Positions 52,814-62,078 are shown, numbered from the stretch's first letter. The stretch is DNA of 64,000 bases from Pseudomonadota bacterium (GCA_029558635.1 JAKQEE010000073.1:1-64000), one strand, 5' to 3'. Translations and numbers: made by a program. Notes: generated by a model from the sequence alone, not told the origin.

Positions 52814-53986
52814 TCAACGATTCATCGTCGAACGACGGCTTGCAACGACGATGAAGACGATTGCTTGAATTATCTCACCGATCAGCGCGGCATAGATGGC
52901 GCCTTGAATTTGAAACCTTGGAATGAGCCAGAGATATAACGCGAGGAATAGTGCCAGTGAAATGGCTGTCGCTTTGACGAGACCGATTTCGCGTCCCTGG
53001 GCAATGAGGTGATAGGAGAGGAAAGAGGAAACTGTGTAGGGAATCAGACTCCAGCCGAATAGGGCGAGTAGATGTACAGCAGGAAGAAATCTCTCGCCGT
53101 AGAGGAGAACGATGATGAATTTGGGGAACAGGCTGAGGACAATGGACATGAAAAGGCTGGCAAAGATGAGAAGAAGGAAACCCATGCGGAAAGAATGCGC
53201 CGCTTCAGGCGCGCGCCGCGAGATGACGGGAAGCAGCGCGCCCAGGATGGCGTAATGCCCGAGTTTGAGTCCGTCTACGATGCGGGCGGCGGCGGAGAAA
53301 ATACCCGTAGCAGAGTCGCCGAGGAGGAGAGTGGTTGCGAGCACCCCAAGGCGTTGAGAGAGAACGAGGAGAAAGGTCAGCGCGGCGAAGGGGAGAGTCA
53401 GTTTGAGGAGGGGAAAAATGTTGGGGAGGGGAATCAGTTGGAAGTCGGGAAGAGAGGCGTTGCACAGGAGGTAGGAAAAGACGGCGGTGAGGAAATGTCC
53501 GATGAGGAGATAGAGGATGAGGGCGGAGATATCCAAAGAAAAAAAAGCGGCGAGGAGTTGAAGAATGCCGTTGATGAGGCTGAGGGCGAGGACAAGTTCC
53601 ATGCGTTCGCGCGCGCGGAGGGCGGCGGTGGCAATAGAGAAAAGAGCCAGGGGGAAAAGCGCAAGCGAATAGAGGAGAAGCGACAAATTAGGTTTGAGGA
53701 TAAATGTGACGATAAGCCAAAGGACGGAAAGCGTGAGTTGCAGGGCAAATGACTGCGCGATGAGACGAGGCGCGGGCGCGCGATTGAGTTCGCGAATGAG
53801 GGTCGTGTCGGTGCCGAAGTTGGTGAAGGTGTTACCAAGCAGGATGATCGCGGCGATGAAGGTGAATTGACCAAAGTCAGCGACGCCAAGGCGGCGGGCA
53901 AGCAAGGCAATAAACAGGATGGAAAGCGCCTGCGCGGTGATGCGGGTAAGGAGGAGGTAGAGGGAGTTGCGTTTTAGGCGAGACAT
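52814..53986 (-). CDS. oligosaccharide flippase (polysaccharide exporter family)
   Basis: 390 aa from ATG 53986. It has about twelve hydrophobic segments, starting SLYLLLTRITAQALSILFIA and LARRLGVADFGQFTFIAAII, the pattern of Wzx/MATE-like flippases of the MVF superfamily. ALFGWSLIPYTVSSFLSYHL is a usual late helix. It would move lipid-linked sugar units across the membrane. The frame is open to 54253, but the added part is repeat-rich and unlike a leader. Confidence 0.87.
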   Translation of the reverse strand: MSRLKRNSLYLLLTRITAQALSILFIALLARRLGVADFGQFTFIAAIILLGNTFTNFGTDTTLIRELNRAPAPRLIAQSFALQLTLSVLWLIVTFILKPNLSLLLYSLALFPLALFSIATAALRARERMELVLALSLINGILQLLAAFFSLDISALILYLLIGHFLTAVFSYLLCNASLPDFQLIPLPNIFPLLKLTLPFAALTFLLVLSQRLGVLATTLLLGDSATGIFSAAARIVDGLKLGHYAILGALLPVISRRAPEAAHSFRMGFLLLIFASLFMSIVLSLFPKFIIVLLYGERFLPAVHLLALFGWSLIPYTVSSFLSYHLIAQGREIGLVKATAISLALFLALYLWLIPRFQIQGAIYAALIGEIIQAIVFIVVASRRSTMNR

Positions 53987-53989
53987 TCG

Positions 53990-54200
53990 TTCTTTGCCGC
54001 GGATGGCGCGGATTTTCGCTGATCGTATTAAAGGTGTGAAGCTTGTTCTGACGGTTCGTCTTTCGCTCAGCGCGCCGAAGTGTCGGCGGCTGATCTTGGA
54101 ATGCGACGAATTACTTTTGTTGGCTCTACCGTTTTTAACGTGACAACGCTTTTCAAACACAAAGGACACGACGGTCACAAAGGAAAAACCCGTGAAATCA
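53990..54200. repeat. dispersed repeats between flippase and methyltransferase genes
   Basis: 54000-54030 carries GCGGATGGCGCGGATTTTCG, a family that recurs at 55137-55205 in another form. 54153-54187 carries CACAAAGGACACGACGGTCA, related to copies at 57472-57500, 57548-57570 and 59145-59175. No gene. Confidence 0.6.
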
Positions 54201-54262
54201 AGGCTCTTTTCCCCCTTTGTGTACTTGGCGTCATTTCGACAAGCCCAATGCAAGCCTTTGTA

Positions 54263-55102
54263 TTAAGGCTCTTTCCCGTTAATTACGGGAGAGCCGTTTT
54301 GTTTCAAGGTTGTGATGGTGAAATCGCCCCAGTATTTGAATGGGAATTTCGATTCAGCGAGATCGTCGAGTTTGCCAAGGAGATCGAACACGCGCGGGCG
54401 TTTGAGGGCAAAGTCTTTGTTGGTGGCGGGCGGGGTGATGACCGACAACGCGCGGATCGATTCGATTTGGAAACCAGCGCCCCATGCCTGGGCAACCTGT
54501 TTGGGCGTGTAATAGTAAACAGGGTAATGGAGTCCTTCTTTGTACACGGTGGACTGCCCGCGAAAGCGACGCGTGGCAAGTTTGAAACGTCCGCGCAGGA
54601 GCATGGCTGATTCCCACAGGCAGAACGGCGGCATGAGCGCCCAAATAATTTTGGCGTTGGGCGTGAGCAATGGGCGGACTTCATCGGCGACAAGTTTTAG
54701 GTCGGCGACACAGTTCAAGCCGCCGAAGTTGGAGAACACGCAATCGAATTGGGTTTTGCCGAGTTTGCCAAGTTCGGTGTAGGAGAGATGTTCGAAGACG
54801 GCTTTGTTTTGCAAACCAAGTTGCCTTGCTTTTTCAGCGGCGCGTTGTAACATGCCGTCTGAAATATCCACGCCATGGACTGTGTAACCATGTTGGGCGA
54901 ACCAAAACGCATCGGTGCCTGTTCCGCAGGCAAGGTCGAGGATACGAACGCCTTGCGGAAGCAGTGCGGTGGCGTGAGCGTAGACCTTGCGCCGCATCCG
55001 CTGGAGGTTTGGGTTGTTCTCGATGAATTCGTCATATTTATCGGCGTTGCGGTTGTAGGCTTCGGCAACGGTAGCAAAAAGGGTGTTAGATATGTCGTTC
55101 AT
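54263..55102 (-). CDS. class I SAM-dependent methyltransferase
   Basis: 279 aa. Motif I reads VRILDLACGTGTDAFWFAQH near residue 53, followed by VHGVDISDGMLQRAAEKA and the post-II segment FDCVFSNFGGLNCV. The C-terminal ~100 residues form an extra region with a FRGQSTVYKEGLHYPVYYYT strand, common in small-molecule methyltransferases of the UbiE/COQ5 type. The substrate is unknown. Same strand as the flippase but 276 bases and repeats separate them. Confidence 0.9.
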   Translation of the reverse strand: MNDISNTLFATVAEAYNRNADKYDEFIENNPNLQRMRRKVYAHATALLPQGVRILDLACGTGTDAFWFAQHGYTVHGVDISDGMLQRAAEKARQLGLQNKAVFEHLSYTELGKLGKTQFDCVFSNFGGLNCVADLKLVADEVRPLLTPNAKIIWALMPPFCLWESAMLLRGRFKLATRRFRGQSTVYKEGLHYPVYYYTPKQVAQAWGAGFQIESIRALSVITPPATNKDFALKRPRVFDLLGKLDDLAESKFPFKYWGDFTITTLKQNGSPVINGKEP

Positions 55103-55432
55103 TTAAGTTCCTTGTTTGATTACCTTACACTTTAAAAATCGGGACGCTGATTCACGCTGAGAACGCAGATTTTTCTTTTTGAATCAGCGAAAATCAGCGT
55201 TTATATCGTACTTGCGCTCGATGTAAGCGCCTGCGTCCAAAAAGCATTGTTAATCAGGTTCCTCGTTTGTTATCGCTTCCAACAATCTGTATCGCATACT
55301 TGATATGGCATGCAACGATGGAGATGTTTATCTTATCATTCGCCTGTTTTCGCAACACAAGCGCAAAATGAACTTTGCGGTACGGGGTCTCGAGATTTGG
55401 GAAAGTCCAAAAGACTGCCTGTGTCGAACGAT
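55103..55432. other. 330-base gap with a palindromic repeat
   Basis: 55137-55205 contains GACGCTGATTCACGCTGAGA facing GAATCAGCGAAAATCAGCG, a hairpin-forming repeat. The remainder (55205-55432) is of mixed composition and shows no gene I can support. Confidence 0.5.
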
Positions 55433-56353
55433 TTACTTTCTTGCCACGGCTCTCCAGACCGCGTTCAGCGTTTCGAGCGCAGTCATGCGATGGATATCTT
55501 TGGCTTCGTCGGTGAGGTAGATGTCGCCTTGCAGGGGACGGTCGTCGCGGGTGTAGAGTCCGCGGTTGGGTAAATCTTCGACCGCCACCCAAAAATTCCA
55601 CAACGGTAGATCGTATTCGGAAGCGAGCAACGCCATGTCGCGGTTGACACGCTCGTCTTTTTCGCGGTTGTCGGCTTTGGTGGCGAGAATGGGGACAACG
55701 CCCTCGTCCATTAGTTGTTCGATGATCCTTCGCAAATATTCTGTGTTGCGCGATTCGAAATGTGTGCCGATCTGAATGATGACGAACGACGGGCGGTGAA
55801 TCCGCAGTTCACATTCGACGGGCGTTTCGGCAAACGTGCAATCATATTTTCCCTGATGCCATTGAATCCACAAGAGCGCGCCTGGAGTTGTGCCATCTTG
55901 CGCGGTGGGAGATTCGCGGTTGAACGAGCCGCGAAAATTGTCAACGGTCTCTTGCAATTCGGGAGATAAACTTTCAAACAACGTTTCGTCCGTTTCAAAG
56001 ACGCCGAAAAATTCAGCGGGTCGCGCCTGGCAATCGCCGAACAATGAAAACGCGTGCGGGTCATTGCCGAGGGATAAGCCGCGTTCATACACTTTGCGTA
56101 ATGAGCTGTCAATGTTCGTTGGGATGATGGGCATATCTTTCCAATTGAGAATTGGAGAATTAGAGATTGGAGGATTTGAGACTGGAGACTGGAGACTGGG
56201 TGTGGTTGTTGGTAATTGGTAATTAGTAATTGGTGTCGCTGTCGGCGCGGAGGAGGTTGAGGTGGGCGGGGCAACTTGAGGCGTGGAAAGAGGCGTGGCG
56301 GTCGCACATGCCGTCAACAATATGCAGTACAAAATCCGCAATAAAAATTTCAT
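55433..56353 (-). CDS. putative SGNH-hydrolase-like lipoprotein
   Basis: 306 aa. The N-terminus is a lipoprotein signal (LLRILYCILLTAC, cysteine about residue 15). Then comes a Thr/Ser/Pro-rich linker of ~45 residues, largely made by an in-frame GAGATTGGAGAATT repeat (56140-56230), and a domain with FSLFGDCQARPAEFFG, FVIIQIGTHFESRNTEYLRR, VVPILATKADNREKDERVNR and LTDEAKDIHRMTALETLNAV. The GDxQ, GTHFES and DE..IH pieces fit blocks I, III and V of SGNH hydrolases, with Cys in place of the expected Ser/Asn order. A surface esterase-like protein is the best guess. Confidence 0.65.
   Translation of the reverse strand: MKFLLRILYCILLTACATATPLSTPQVAPPTSTSSAPTATPITNYQLPTTTPSLQSPVSNPPISNSPILNWKDMPIIPTNIDSSLRKVYERGLSLGNDPHAFSLFGDCQARPAEFFGVFETDETLFESLSPELQETVDNFRGSFNRESPTAQDGTTPGALLWIQWHQGKYDCTFAETPVECELRIHRPSFVIIQIGTHFESRNTEYLRRIIEQLMDEGVVPILATKADNREKDERVNRDMALLASEYDLPLWNFWVAVEDLPNRGLYTRDDRPLQGDIYLTDEAKDIHRMTALETLNAVWRAVARK
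56140..56230. repeat. GAGATTGGAGAATT array inside the lipoprotein gene
   Basis: Units GAATTGGAGAATTAGAGATT, TGGAGGATTTGAGACTGGAG and ACTGGAGACTGGG, then GGTAATTGGTAATTAGTAAT, run through codons for the linker. The length keeps the frame. Confidence 0.7.
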
Positions 56354-56410
56354 CGTGACAAAGTATACCCTTGCGGGCACTCGTATCCAAAGTTATGTTA
56401 AACTCACGAC

Positions 56411-57535
56411 ATGACTTACCAAGGACTCATCCACACATACGGACATCTGCTCGACCTCCCGCCTCATTCGCGGACAGTCAGCCTGCTCGAGGGGCGGACG
56501 CCTTTGATTCAAGCCGACAATTTGTCGCGCCACCTCGGCGGCGGATTTGAGTTGTTCATCAAATACGAGGGACTCAACCCGACGGGTTCGTTCAAAGACC
56601 GCGGCATGACCGCCGCCGTGAGCGAGGCGTTGGGGCGCGGTGCGACGACGGTGATCTGCGCTTCGACGGGCAACACTGCCGCATCTGCCGCCGCATACGC
56701 CGCGCGGGCTGGGATGAAATCGATTGTGTTGATCCCGCAGGGCAAGGTGGCGGCGGGGAAACTCGCGGGCGCGATCGCGTACGGCGCGCAAGTGATCCAA
56801 ATTGACGGTTCGTTCGACGACACGTTGACGATGGTCGTTGAGATCACGAATAAGCATCCGATCTGTTTGGTGAATTCGATCAATCCGTATCGCATCGAGG
56901 GGCAGAAGACCGCCGCGTTCGAGATCGTGGACGAGTTGGAGTCCGCGCCTGATTGGTTGTGTTTACCTGTGGGCAACGCGGGAAACATCACGTCGTATTG
57001 GGCGGGGTTCAAGCAATACAATGAGGTGAAGTCAACAGGCTTGCCGCGCATGTTGGGCGTGCAAGCGGCGGGCGCGGCTCCGCTGGTGTTGGGGCATGCG
57101 GTTGAGAATCCCGAAACCGTTGCAACAGCGATTCGAATCGGCAAGCCCGCGCGCGGCGAGCAGGCGTTGCAAGCGGCGGAAGAGTCGCAGGGGCGAATCA
57201 TCGCGGTGAACCACGATCAAATTTTGGAGATGCAAAAGTTGCTGGCGAAACTTGAAGGGATTTGGGTCGAGCCTGCTTCGGCGACGGGACTCGCGGGTCT
57301 TGCGCAAGAGGTTGCAGGTGGCAGGTTGAAAGTTGAAGGTAAACGCGTGGTTGCGGTTTGCACGGGGCATGGGTTGAAGGATTCGGAGATCATCACGAGG
57401 GATATGCAGAAGCCGCTGGTGGTGCCGCCGAGAGTGAAGGCGTTGGAAGAGGTTATTCTGGGTTATTTTTTTTACCACGAAGGACACAAAGAACACAAAG
57501 GAAAATCTGTGGAAAGGCTTTTCGCTCATCATTGA
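56411..57535 (+). CDS. thrC: threonine synthase
   Basis: 374 aa. The PLP-binding lysine is in GLNPTGSFKDRGMTAAVSE near residue 53, the phosphate-binding loop in VICASTGNTAASAAAYAARA near residue 80, and the serine/threonine dehydratase-like fold continues with LPVGNAGNITSYWAGFKQYN. It converts O-phosphohomoserine to threonine. The enzyme proper ends near VKALEEVILGY; the last ~25 residues (HEGHKEHKGK...) come from a CACAAAGG dispersed repeat. The kinase thrB follows, so the pair makes threonine from homoserine. Confidence 0.94.
   Translation: MTYQGLIHTYGHLLDLPPHSRTVSLLEGRTPLIQADNLSRHLGGGFELFIKYEGLNPTGSFKDRGMTAAVSEALGRGATTVICASTGNTAASAAAYAARAGMKSIVLIPQGKVAAGKLAGAIAYGAQVIQIDGSFDDTLTMVVEITNKHPICLVNSINPYRIEGQKTAAFEIVDELESAPDWLCLPVGNAGNITSYWAGFKQYNEVKSTGLPRMLGVQAAGAAPLVLGHAVENPETVATAIRIGKPARGEQALQAAEESQGRIIAVNHDQILEMQKLLAKLEGIWVEPASATGLAGLAQEVAGGRLKVEGKRVVAVCTGHGLKDSEIITRDMQKPLVVPPRVKALEEVILGYFFYHEGHKEHKGKSVERLFAHH
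57472..57500. repeat. CACAAAGG repeat encoding the thrC tail
   Basis: CCACGAAGGACACAAAGAAC and a further CACAAAGG unit; the reverse form, TTCGTGTCCTTTGTG, occurs at 57552-57566, so the two may also pair as a hairpin between thrC and thrB. Confidence 0.65.
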
Positions 57536-57579
57536 TCCAACCTTAGTGACCTTCGTGTCCTTTGTGTTTAAAAAGCATT

Positions 57580-58479
57580 ATGAAAATCAACATTCATGTT
57601 CCCGCTACATCTGCCAATCTTGGACCTGGGTTCGATACCCTTGGTCTTGCGTTGGATTTGTGGAATGAGACGATCATTACATCAGAGAAAGAATTTTCTG
57701 TGCAAGTCACTGGCGAGGGCGCGGGGAGACTCGCTTCGGGAAAAAATAATCTTATCGTCCGCGCGGCGCAGAGGCTGGCGGAACACGCGGGGAAGTCCTT
57801 GCCGCCATTTCATGCGGAGTGTGCGAATCAAATCCCGTTATCGTCGGGGATGGGATCATCGTCTGCGGCGATATTGACGGGATTGCTGGCGGGGAATGCG
57901 TTATTGGAGAATCCGTTTTCGCGCGAGGAGATTTTGAATCTGGCATGTGAGATGGAGGGACATCCTGATAACGTGGCGCCTGCGATGATGGGAGGCTTAG
58001 TCGTGTCCACGGTGGAGGGAGGCAGAGTGATCGCGCAGAAAATTTCCGTTGGGATGAATGTGCATGTTACGATCGTGTTGCCAAATTTCTACCTCCCCAC
58101 CAAACAGGCGCGGATGGCGTTACCCAAAAAAGTTTCGATGAGGAACGCGATTCACAATATTGGTCGAACTGCTCTTGTTGTTGAAGCGTTTCGATCAGGA
58201 GATTTGATTCTGCTCGGCAAAGTCATGTCCGATAAATTGCATCAGCCGTATCGGTTGAGATTAATTCCTGGCGCGGCGTCCGCGATGGATGCGGCGAAAG
58301 AGGCTGGGGCAAGTGCGGTCGCGCTGTCGGGAGCGGGTCCAAGCGTGATCGCGTTCTCCACGGGCGAGGCAGGCGTAGGCGAGTCGATGAAGCGTGCTTA
58401 CGAGGCGGCGGGAGTCGAGGCGCGGATATTTCGTTTGGGGGTGTCGAGTCGAGGGGCGGAGTTGGGGAGTAGAGAATAG
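57580..58479 (+). CDS. thrB: homoserine kinase
   Basis: 299 aa. GHMP kinase fold: VPATSANLGPGFDTLGLALD at the N-terminus, the ATP loop IPLSSGMGSSSAAILTGL near residue 88, and late GAGPSVIAFS near residue 250. It phosphorylates homoserine to O-phosphohomoserine for threonine synthase. ATG 57580 gives the normal N-terminus; there is no strong ribosome binding site. The C-terminal residues run into a repeat array. Confidence 0.95.
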   Translation: MKINIHVPATSANLGPGFDTLGLALDLWNETIITSEKEFSVQVTGEGAGRLASGKNNLIVRAAQRLAEHAGKSLPPFHAECANQIPLSSGMGSSSAAILTGLLAGNALLENPFSREEILNLACEMEGHPDNVAPAMMGGLVVSTVEGGRVIAQKISVGMNVHVTIVLPNFYLPTKQARMALPKKVSMRNAIHNIGRTALVVEAFRSGDLILLGKVMSDKLHQPYRLRLIPGAASAMDAAKEAGASAVALSGAGPSVIAFSTGEAGVGESMKRAYEAAGVEARIFRLGVSSRGAELGSRE

Positions 58480-58577
58480 AGAGTAGAGAATAGAGAGCAG
58501 AGATTAGAGATTGGAGATTGGAGATTGGAGAATTGGGAGAATTGGGAGAATTAGAGAATTGGGAGAGTTGATTGGGG
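58478..58577. repeat. short-period array of GAGATTGGAGAATTGGGAGA-type units
   Basis: About twelve degenerate units (AGAGAATAGAGAGTAGAG, GATTGGAGATTGGAGATTGG, AGAATTGGGAGAATTGGGAG) with a period of 7-9 bases fill the gap between thrB and the phosphatase gene. No constant spacer, so not CRISPR. Confidence 0.8.
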
Positions 58578-58579
58578 TG

Positions 58580-59026
58580 TTAGGAGTGATTCCACTCTTT
58601 GGCGAATTTTAGAATACGCGGGCGGATGTACCAGGCGAAAGGGTCGGCTACGGGACGGCGGTCTTTGATGAGTTGCATCGCGTCGCTCGGATCGTATCCT
58701 TGCGCGATGAGGATGCACGCTCCCATCGCGGGTCCGCGGTGACGACCATAGGCGCAGTGGGCGTAGACTTTGCCACCATTGCGAATCGTTTCGAGGGCAG
58801 TTTGCGCGCCGCGCATCAAATTATGGATGGGAATTGGAAAGAAGGGACTGTCGATGGAGCGGAGCCAAAGAGTGTCGATCGGTTGATGGTGCGCATCAAG
58901 CGAGGGACCGAGGGTGAAGCGCATGTTTATAATCAGTCGAACGCCGAGTTCGCGCAGGCGATCGTAGTCGCGTTGGAATGGCATGTTGCCGACAAACAGG
59001 TTGTCGGTGATCTGGGAAATGTTCAT
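58580..59026 (-). CDS. dual-specificity phosphatase-like protein
   Basis: 148 aa. NISQITDNLFVGNMPFQRDY at the N-terminus and the signature VYAHCAYGRHRGPAMGAC near residue 87 (HCx5R with Cys and Arg) define a cysteine phosphatase. A preceding LIINMRFTLGPSL strand carries the general-acid loop region. Predicted to remove phosphate from tyrosine/serine residues or small molecules. ATG 59026 starts at the conserved N-terminus; the frame extends to 59107. Confidence 0.9.
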   Translation of the reverse strand: MNISQITDNLFVGNMPFQRDYDRLRELGVRLIINMRFTLGPSLDAHHQPIDTLWLRSIDSPFFPIPIHNLMRGAQTALETIRNGGKVYAHCAYGRHRGPAMGACILIAQGYDPSDAMQLIKDRRPVADPFAWYIRPRILKFAKEWNHS

Positions 59027-59191
59027 GCGGGGAATCGTATCATAATTTTTTCGTCCGATAAGCGGGCAGAATCCTGCTACAATTTCGGCAATCAAAACCT
59101 CAGCCACGGATTACACGGATTCTCACGGATATTTTCCCTTGTTTTTTCCTTCGTGCCCTTTGTGTCCTTCGCGGTTAAAAAAGGAACCTCC

Positions 59192-60361
59192 ATGACTCAA
59201 ACTTACAACGCCATCGTTATCGGCGCGGGCGTGATGGGCGCCAGCATCGCCTTTCACCTCGCCGAGCGCGGACTCAAACCCACCATCCTCGAACGCAAAG
59301 TGACCGCCTCAGGCGCGACAGGTCACTCCAGCGGACTAGTCCGTATGCACTACGATCTCGCCGCCGAATCTGAACTCACATTCAAGAGTTATCAGCAGTA
59401 TTTCAATCAATGGAAAGAACGCGTTGGCGGCGAATGTGGATTTATGAACACAGGCTTCATCCAGATCAATACGCGCGAGGAGGAGGCTCAACTGCGCGGC
59501 AATGTCGCCAACCAGCAAAGACTCGGCATCAACACGTCGGTCATCACGGCGAAGGAAGTAAAGGAACTGTTCCCCGATCTCATCACCGATCATTTCGATT
59601 ACGCCGCCTACGAACCCGATTCAGGTTACGCGGATGCGACTCTCACCACCAACTCGTTCATCGAATCCGCGAAGCGACTCGGCGCGACGTTGATCCAAAA
59701 CTGCGAAGTGACCGCCATCCATGCGGCGGGAGGGAAAGTTATCGGCGTCAGCACAAATCAAGGCGACTTCGACGCGCCGATCATCGTCAACGCGGCTGGG
59801 GCGTGGGCAAAGCATGTCGCTGGGCTGGCAGACATCCAAGTCCCGATCGAAACGTGGACGCACGATGTCGCGTTCCTGCATCGTCCGCCGTCGCTGGGAC
59901 GAATCCCTGCGGCGATCGATCTCGCGCTCGAGTGTTACTTCCGCCCCGAGGGCAGCGCGCTCATTCTCGCCGCGGGCGTGGACGAGTCCATGCGCAACGA
60001 TCCGCCCGACGAGGAAGACCAAACGCCGACGCCCACGTTCGTCGAAAAATTAATTGACATCATGGTGCAACGCATTCCCAAGATCGAACAGAGCGGGTTG
60101 CACTCGATCCACGTTGGGCGCGACGGCATCACGCCCGATCAGCGCGCAATTTATAGCGGCACAGACTTGGGTGGCTTTTATTTGGCATGTGGCTTGAGCG
60201 GCACGGGATTCAAAACGTCACCTGCGGCAGGCGCGAGTTTGGTTGAGTTGATCTTGGATGGAACACCGAAGACGGTGGATATCACGCCGTTTCGATTCAG
60301 CCGCTTCGCGGAGGGGAAGTTGATCGAAGGAGAGTTTGGGTATGGGAATATTTGGAGGTAG
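59192..60361 (+). CDS. FAD-dependent oxidoreductase (DAO family, sarcosine oxidase-like)
   Basis: 389 aa. The Rossmann nucleotide site is AIVIGAGVMGASIAFHLAER at residues 7-26, followed by LKPTILERKVTASGATGHSS typical for the FAD pyrophosphate loop. Late GGFYLACGLSGTGFKTSPAA is the second FAD contact. The middle resembles glycine/sarcosine/dimethylglycine oxidases. It likely oxidises a secondary amine or amino acid. ATG 59192 follows AAGGAACCTCC. It is preceded by a CACAAAGG-family repeat (59145-59175). Confidence 0.92.
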   Translation: MTQTYNAIVIGAGVMGASIAFHLAERGLKPTILERKVTASGATGHSSGLVRMHYDLAAESELTFKSYQQYFNQWKERVGGECGFMNTGFIQINTREEEAQLRGNVANQQRLGINTSVITAKEVKELFPDLITDHFDYAAYEPDSGYADATLTTNSFIESAKRLGATLIQNCEVTAIHAAGGKVIGVSTNQGDFDAPIIVNAAGAWAKHVAGLADIQVPIETWTHDVAFLHRPPSLGRIPAAIDLALECYFRPEGSALILAAGVDESMRNDPPDEEDQTPTPTFVEKLIDIMVQRIPKIEQSGLHSIHVGRDGITPDQRAIYSGTDLGGFYLACGLSGTGFKTSPAAGASLVELILDGTPKTVDITPFRFSRFAEGKLIEGEFGYGNIWR

Positions 60362-60529
60362 AGGAAAGAAGGAAAGACGCTTCGGAGTCAGGTGAGGCTG
60401 GTTCGGTTTCGAGAGGTGGTTGCTTCGCTGTGAGTTTTTGTAGGTTTGTACGAAGCAGGTTTATAATTCCGCAGATGTTCTCTATAAATAAAAATTAACC
60501 AATAACATCCTAATTGTAGAGAGACGACT

Positions 60530-62077
60530 ATGAAAGTGGCATTGACCGAAAGTTTCTTAGATGACTTAACAGAATTGCCCGTAGGAATAAAACATAAGGG
60601 ACTGGAACTCTTATCAGCATTACGGCAAATTGAGCCCCGAAATTTGAGAGAACAAGTTCTACCTGGCTGGCGATTGCACAAACTACAATCATCACCGTTT
60701 ATATCTTTGTCACTTGATATGAATTATCGTGTTTTAGCAAAAATTGAAGGTGAAACTGTTTTTCTTTATCGAGCTGTAAAACATTCTCTCGCAGACTCTC
60801 CAAAAGTGAATAGGAATGACGCATTAGAAACACCTTATTCAATTACTGGAGACGAGGTCAAGCCATCTGATATTTACGCCATCTTGGGAGCAACAGGTTT
60901 CCTAAAAGAGCAAATTCAAATATTCAAGGATGTTCAAACAGAGGATGATTTATTAGATAAGTTAGGTGAGCTAGATAGCACTATTGCTGATTATGTATTA
61001 GCAATTTATGAAACAGCAGGTATGGTAATCCCTCGAACAAGATTCTCTTTTTTTCAAACTGACCATGAATTGGAATCTCTTTTTGAGAAAAATCAGTATG
61101 ATTGGGATTTGTATCTACACCCATCGCAAAAATATCTTGCCGAATTACCAGTTGGCACCCGTGTTGCTGTAAGTGGGTCTGCAGGAACAGGAAAAACTGT
61201 TTGTGCATGGTATAGGCTTCAACATTTGGCAACTCATAGAGAGCACAAGGTTGGTTTTGTGGCTCCAAATAAATCCGCATTGGAAGTTTCACAAGAAAAA
61301 ATCCAGAAATTGTTGGCAGCAAGCAATGTAGATAGTTATTTTCTAGTACCAAAAGAGCCTGAACATTTGATTCAACTGGCTGAATCCGTTGAACATATCA
61401 TCATTGATGAGGGGCAGGAAATATCTCCTTTATGGTACAAAAAACTTGGCGAATCTCTGAAAAACCTTACTACAGGCTTAACATTGTTTTACGACCTAAA
61501 TCAACTTGGTGGAAACTACCAAACAGGGGATACTAAACGATACGCACATCGCCTCTCAGATTGGAGTCCAGCAATAACATCTATTCCTAAATGCAACTTG
61601 ATTCAATTTTTTATCAATTACAGAAATTCTAAAGAAATAGCTGAATATTATTTTCAGCAACTTGAAGCCACACTTCCAAATTCTATTCAATCAGAGATTC
61701 CCGTTTTTTCAAGCGGGGAAGTACTAAAATTTGAAGCCAGAAATGATTATCAAGTATACGCCACCATTGAAAACATTATCAGAAAACTATTTAAAGAATA
61801 TTCGAACAACGAAATTGGCATAGTAACTTCAGGTTCAGCCCCAAGCGCTTCAGCTATACAAGAACACCTTGAACGGATTAATATACCTACAACCACAGAC
61901 TTGAATTCTAAAGACAAAATATTGGTCAGTGTACCTAGTTTGATAAGAGGGCATGAGAAAAAAGTTATAGTCGTATGCAAAGGAGAATCAAAATTGAAAA
62001 TGGGTAGAGCAATAGAATCATATATTGCGTTTTCAAGAGCAAGAGAGCGATTACTTGTGATTGAAGTTCAGGGATAA
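60530..62077 (+). CDS. RelE-like domain fused to a UvrD-type SF1 helicase
   Basis: 515 aa. Residues 1-90 look like a RelE/ParE toxin fold (MKVALTESFLDDLTELPVGI, LREQVLPGWRLHKLQSSP, SLDMNYRVLAKIEGETVFLY). Residues about 200-515 are an SF1 helicase core: RVAVSGSAGTGKTVCAWYRL (Walker A near 222), EHIIIDEGQEISPLWYK (Walker B near 287), NLIQFFINYRNSKEIAEYY and YIAFSRARERLLVIEV at the end. The UvrD-like part is short. ATG 60530 has a weak GAGAG site. It is AT-rich against its flanks. Likely an accessory defence or toxin-linked enzyme; the pairing of these domains is the notable feature. Confidence 0.82.
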   Translation: MKVALTESFLDDLTELPVGIKHKGLELLSALRQIEPRNLREQVLPGWRLHKLQSSPFISLSLDMNYRVLAKIEGETVFLYRAVKHSLADSPKVNRNDALETPYSITGDEVKPSDIYAILGATGFLKEQIQIFKDVQTEDDLLDKLGELDSTIADYVLAIYETAGMVIPRTRFSFFQTDHELESLFEKNQYDWDLYLHPSQKYLAELPVGTRVAVSGSAGTGKTVCAWYRLQHLATHREHKVGFVAPNKSALEVSQEKIQKLLAASNVDSYFLVPKEPEHLIQLAESVEHIIIDEGQEISPLWYKKLGESLKNLTTGLTLFYDLNQLGGNYQTGDTKRYAHRLSDWSPAITSIPKCNLIQFFINYRNSKEIAEYYFQQLEATLPNSIQSEIPVFSSGEVLKFEARNDYQVYATIENIIRKLFKEYSNNEIGIVTSGSAPSASAIQEHLERINIPTTTDLNSKDKILVSVPSLIRGHEKKVIVVCKGESKLKMGRAIESYIAFSRARERLLVIEVQG

Positions 62078-62078
62078 A

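Noticed and set aside
53072..53752. 226-codon frame on the plus strand over the flippase gene
   Set aside because: Very Glu/Gly/Lys-rich low-complexity product that is the mirror of hydrophobic codons in the real gene.
55254..55601. 115-codon frame on the minus strand before the lipoprotein gene end
   Set aside because: It overlaps the lipoprotein gene in another frame and its unique part has no recognisable content.
58478..58577. CRISPR array
   Set aside because: Units are 7-9 bases with no spacers of constant length, and no cas genes are in the window.
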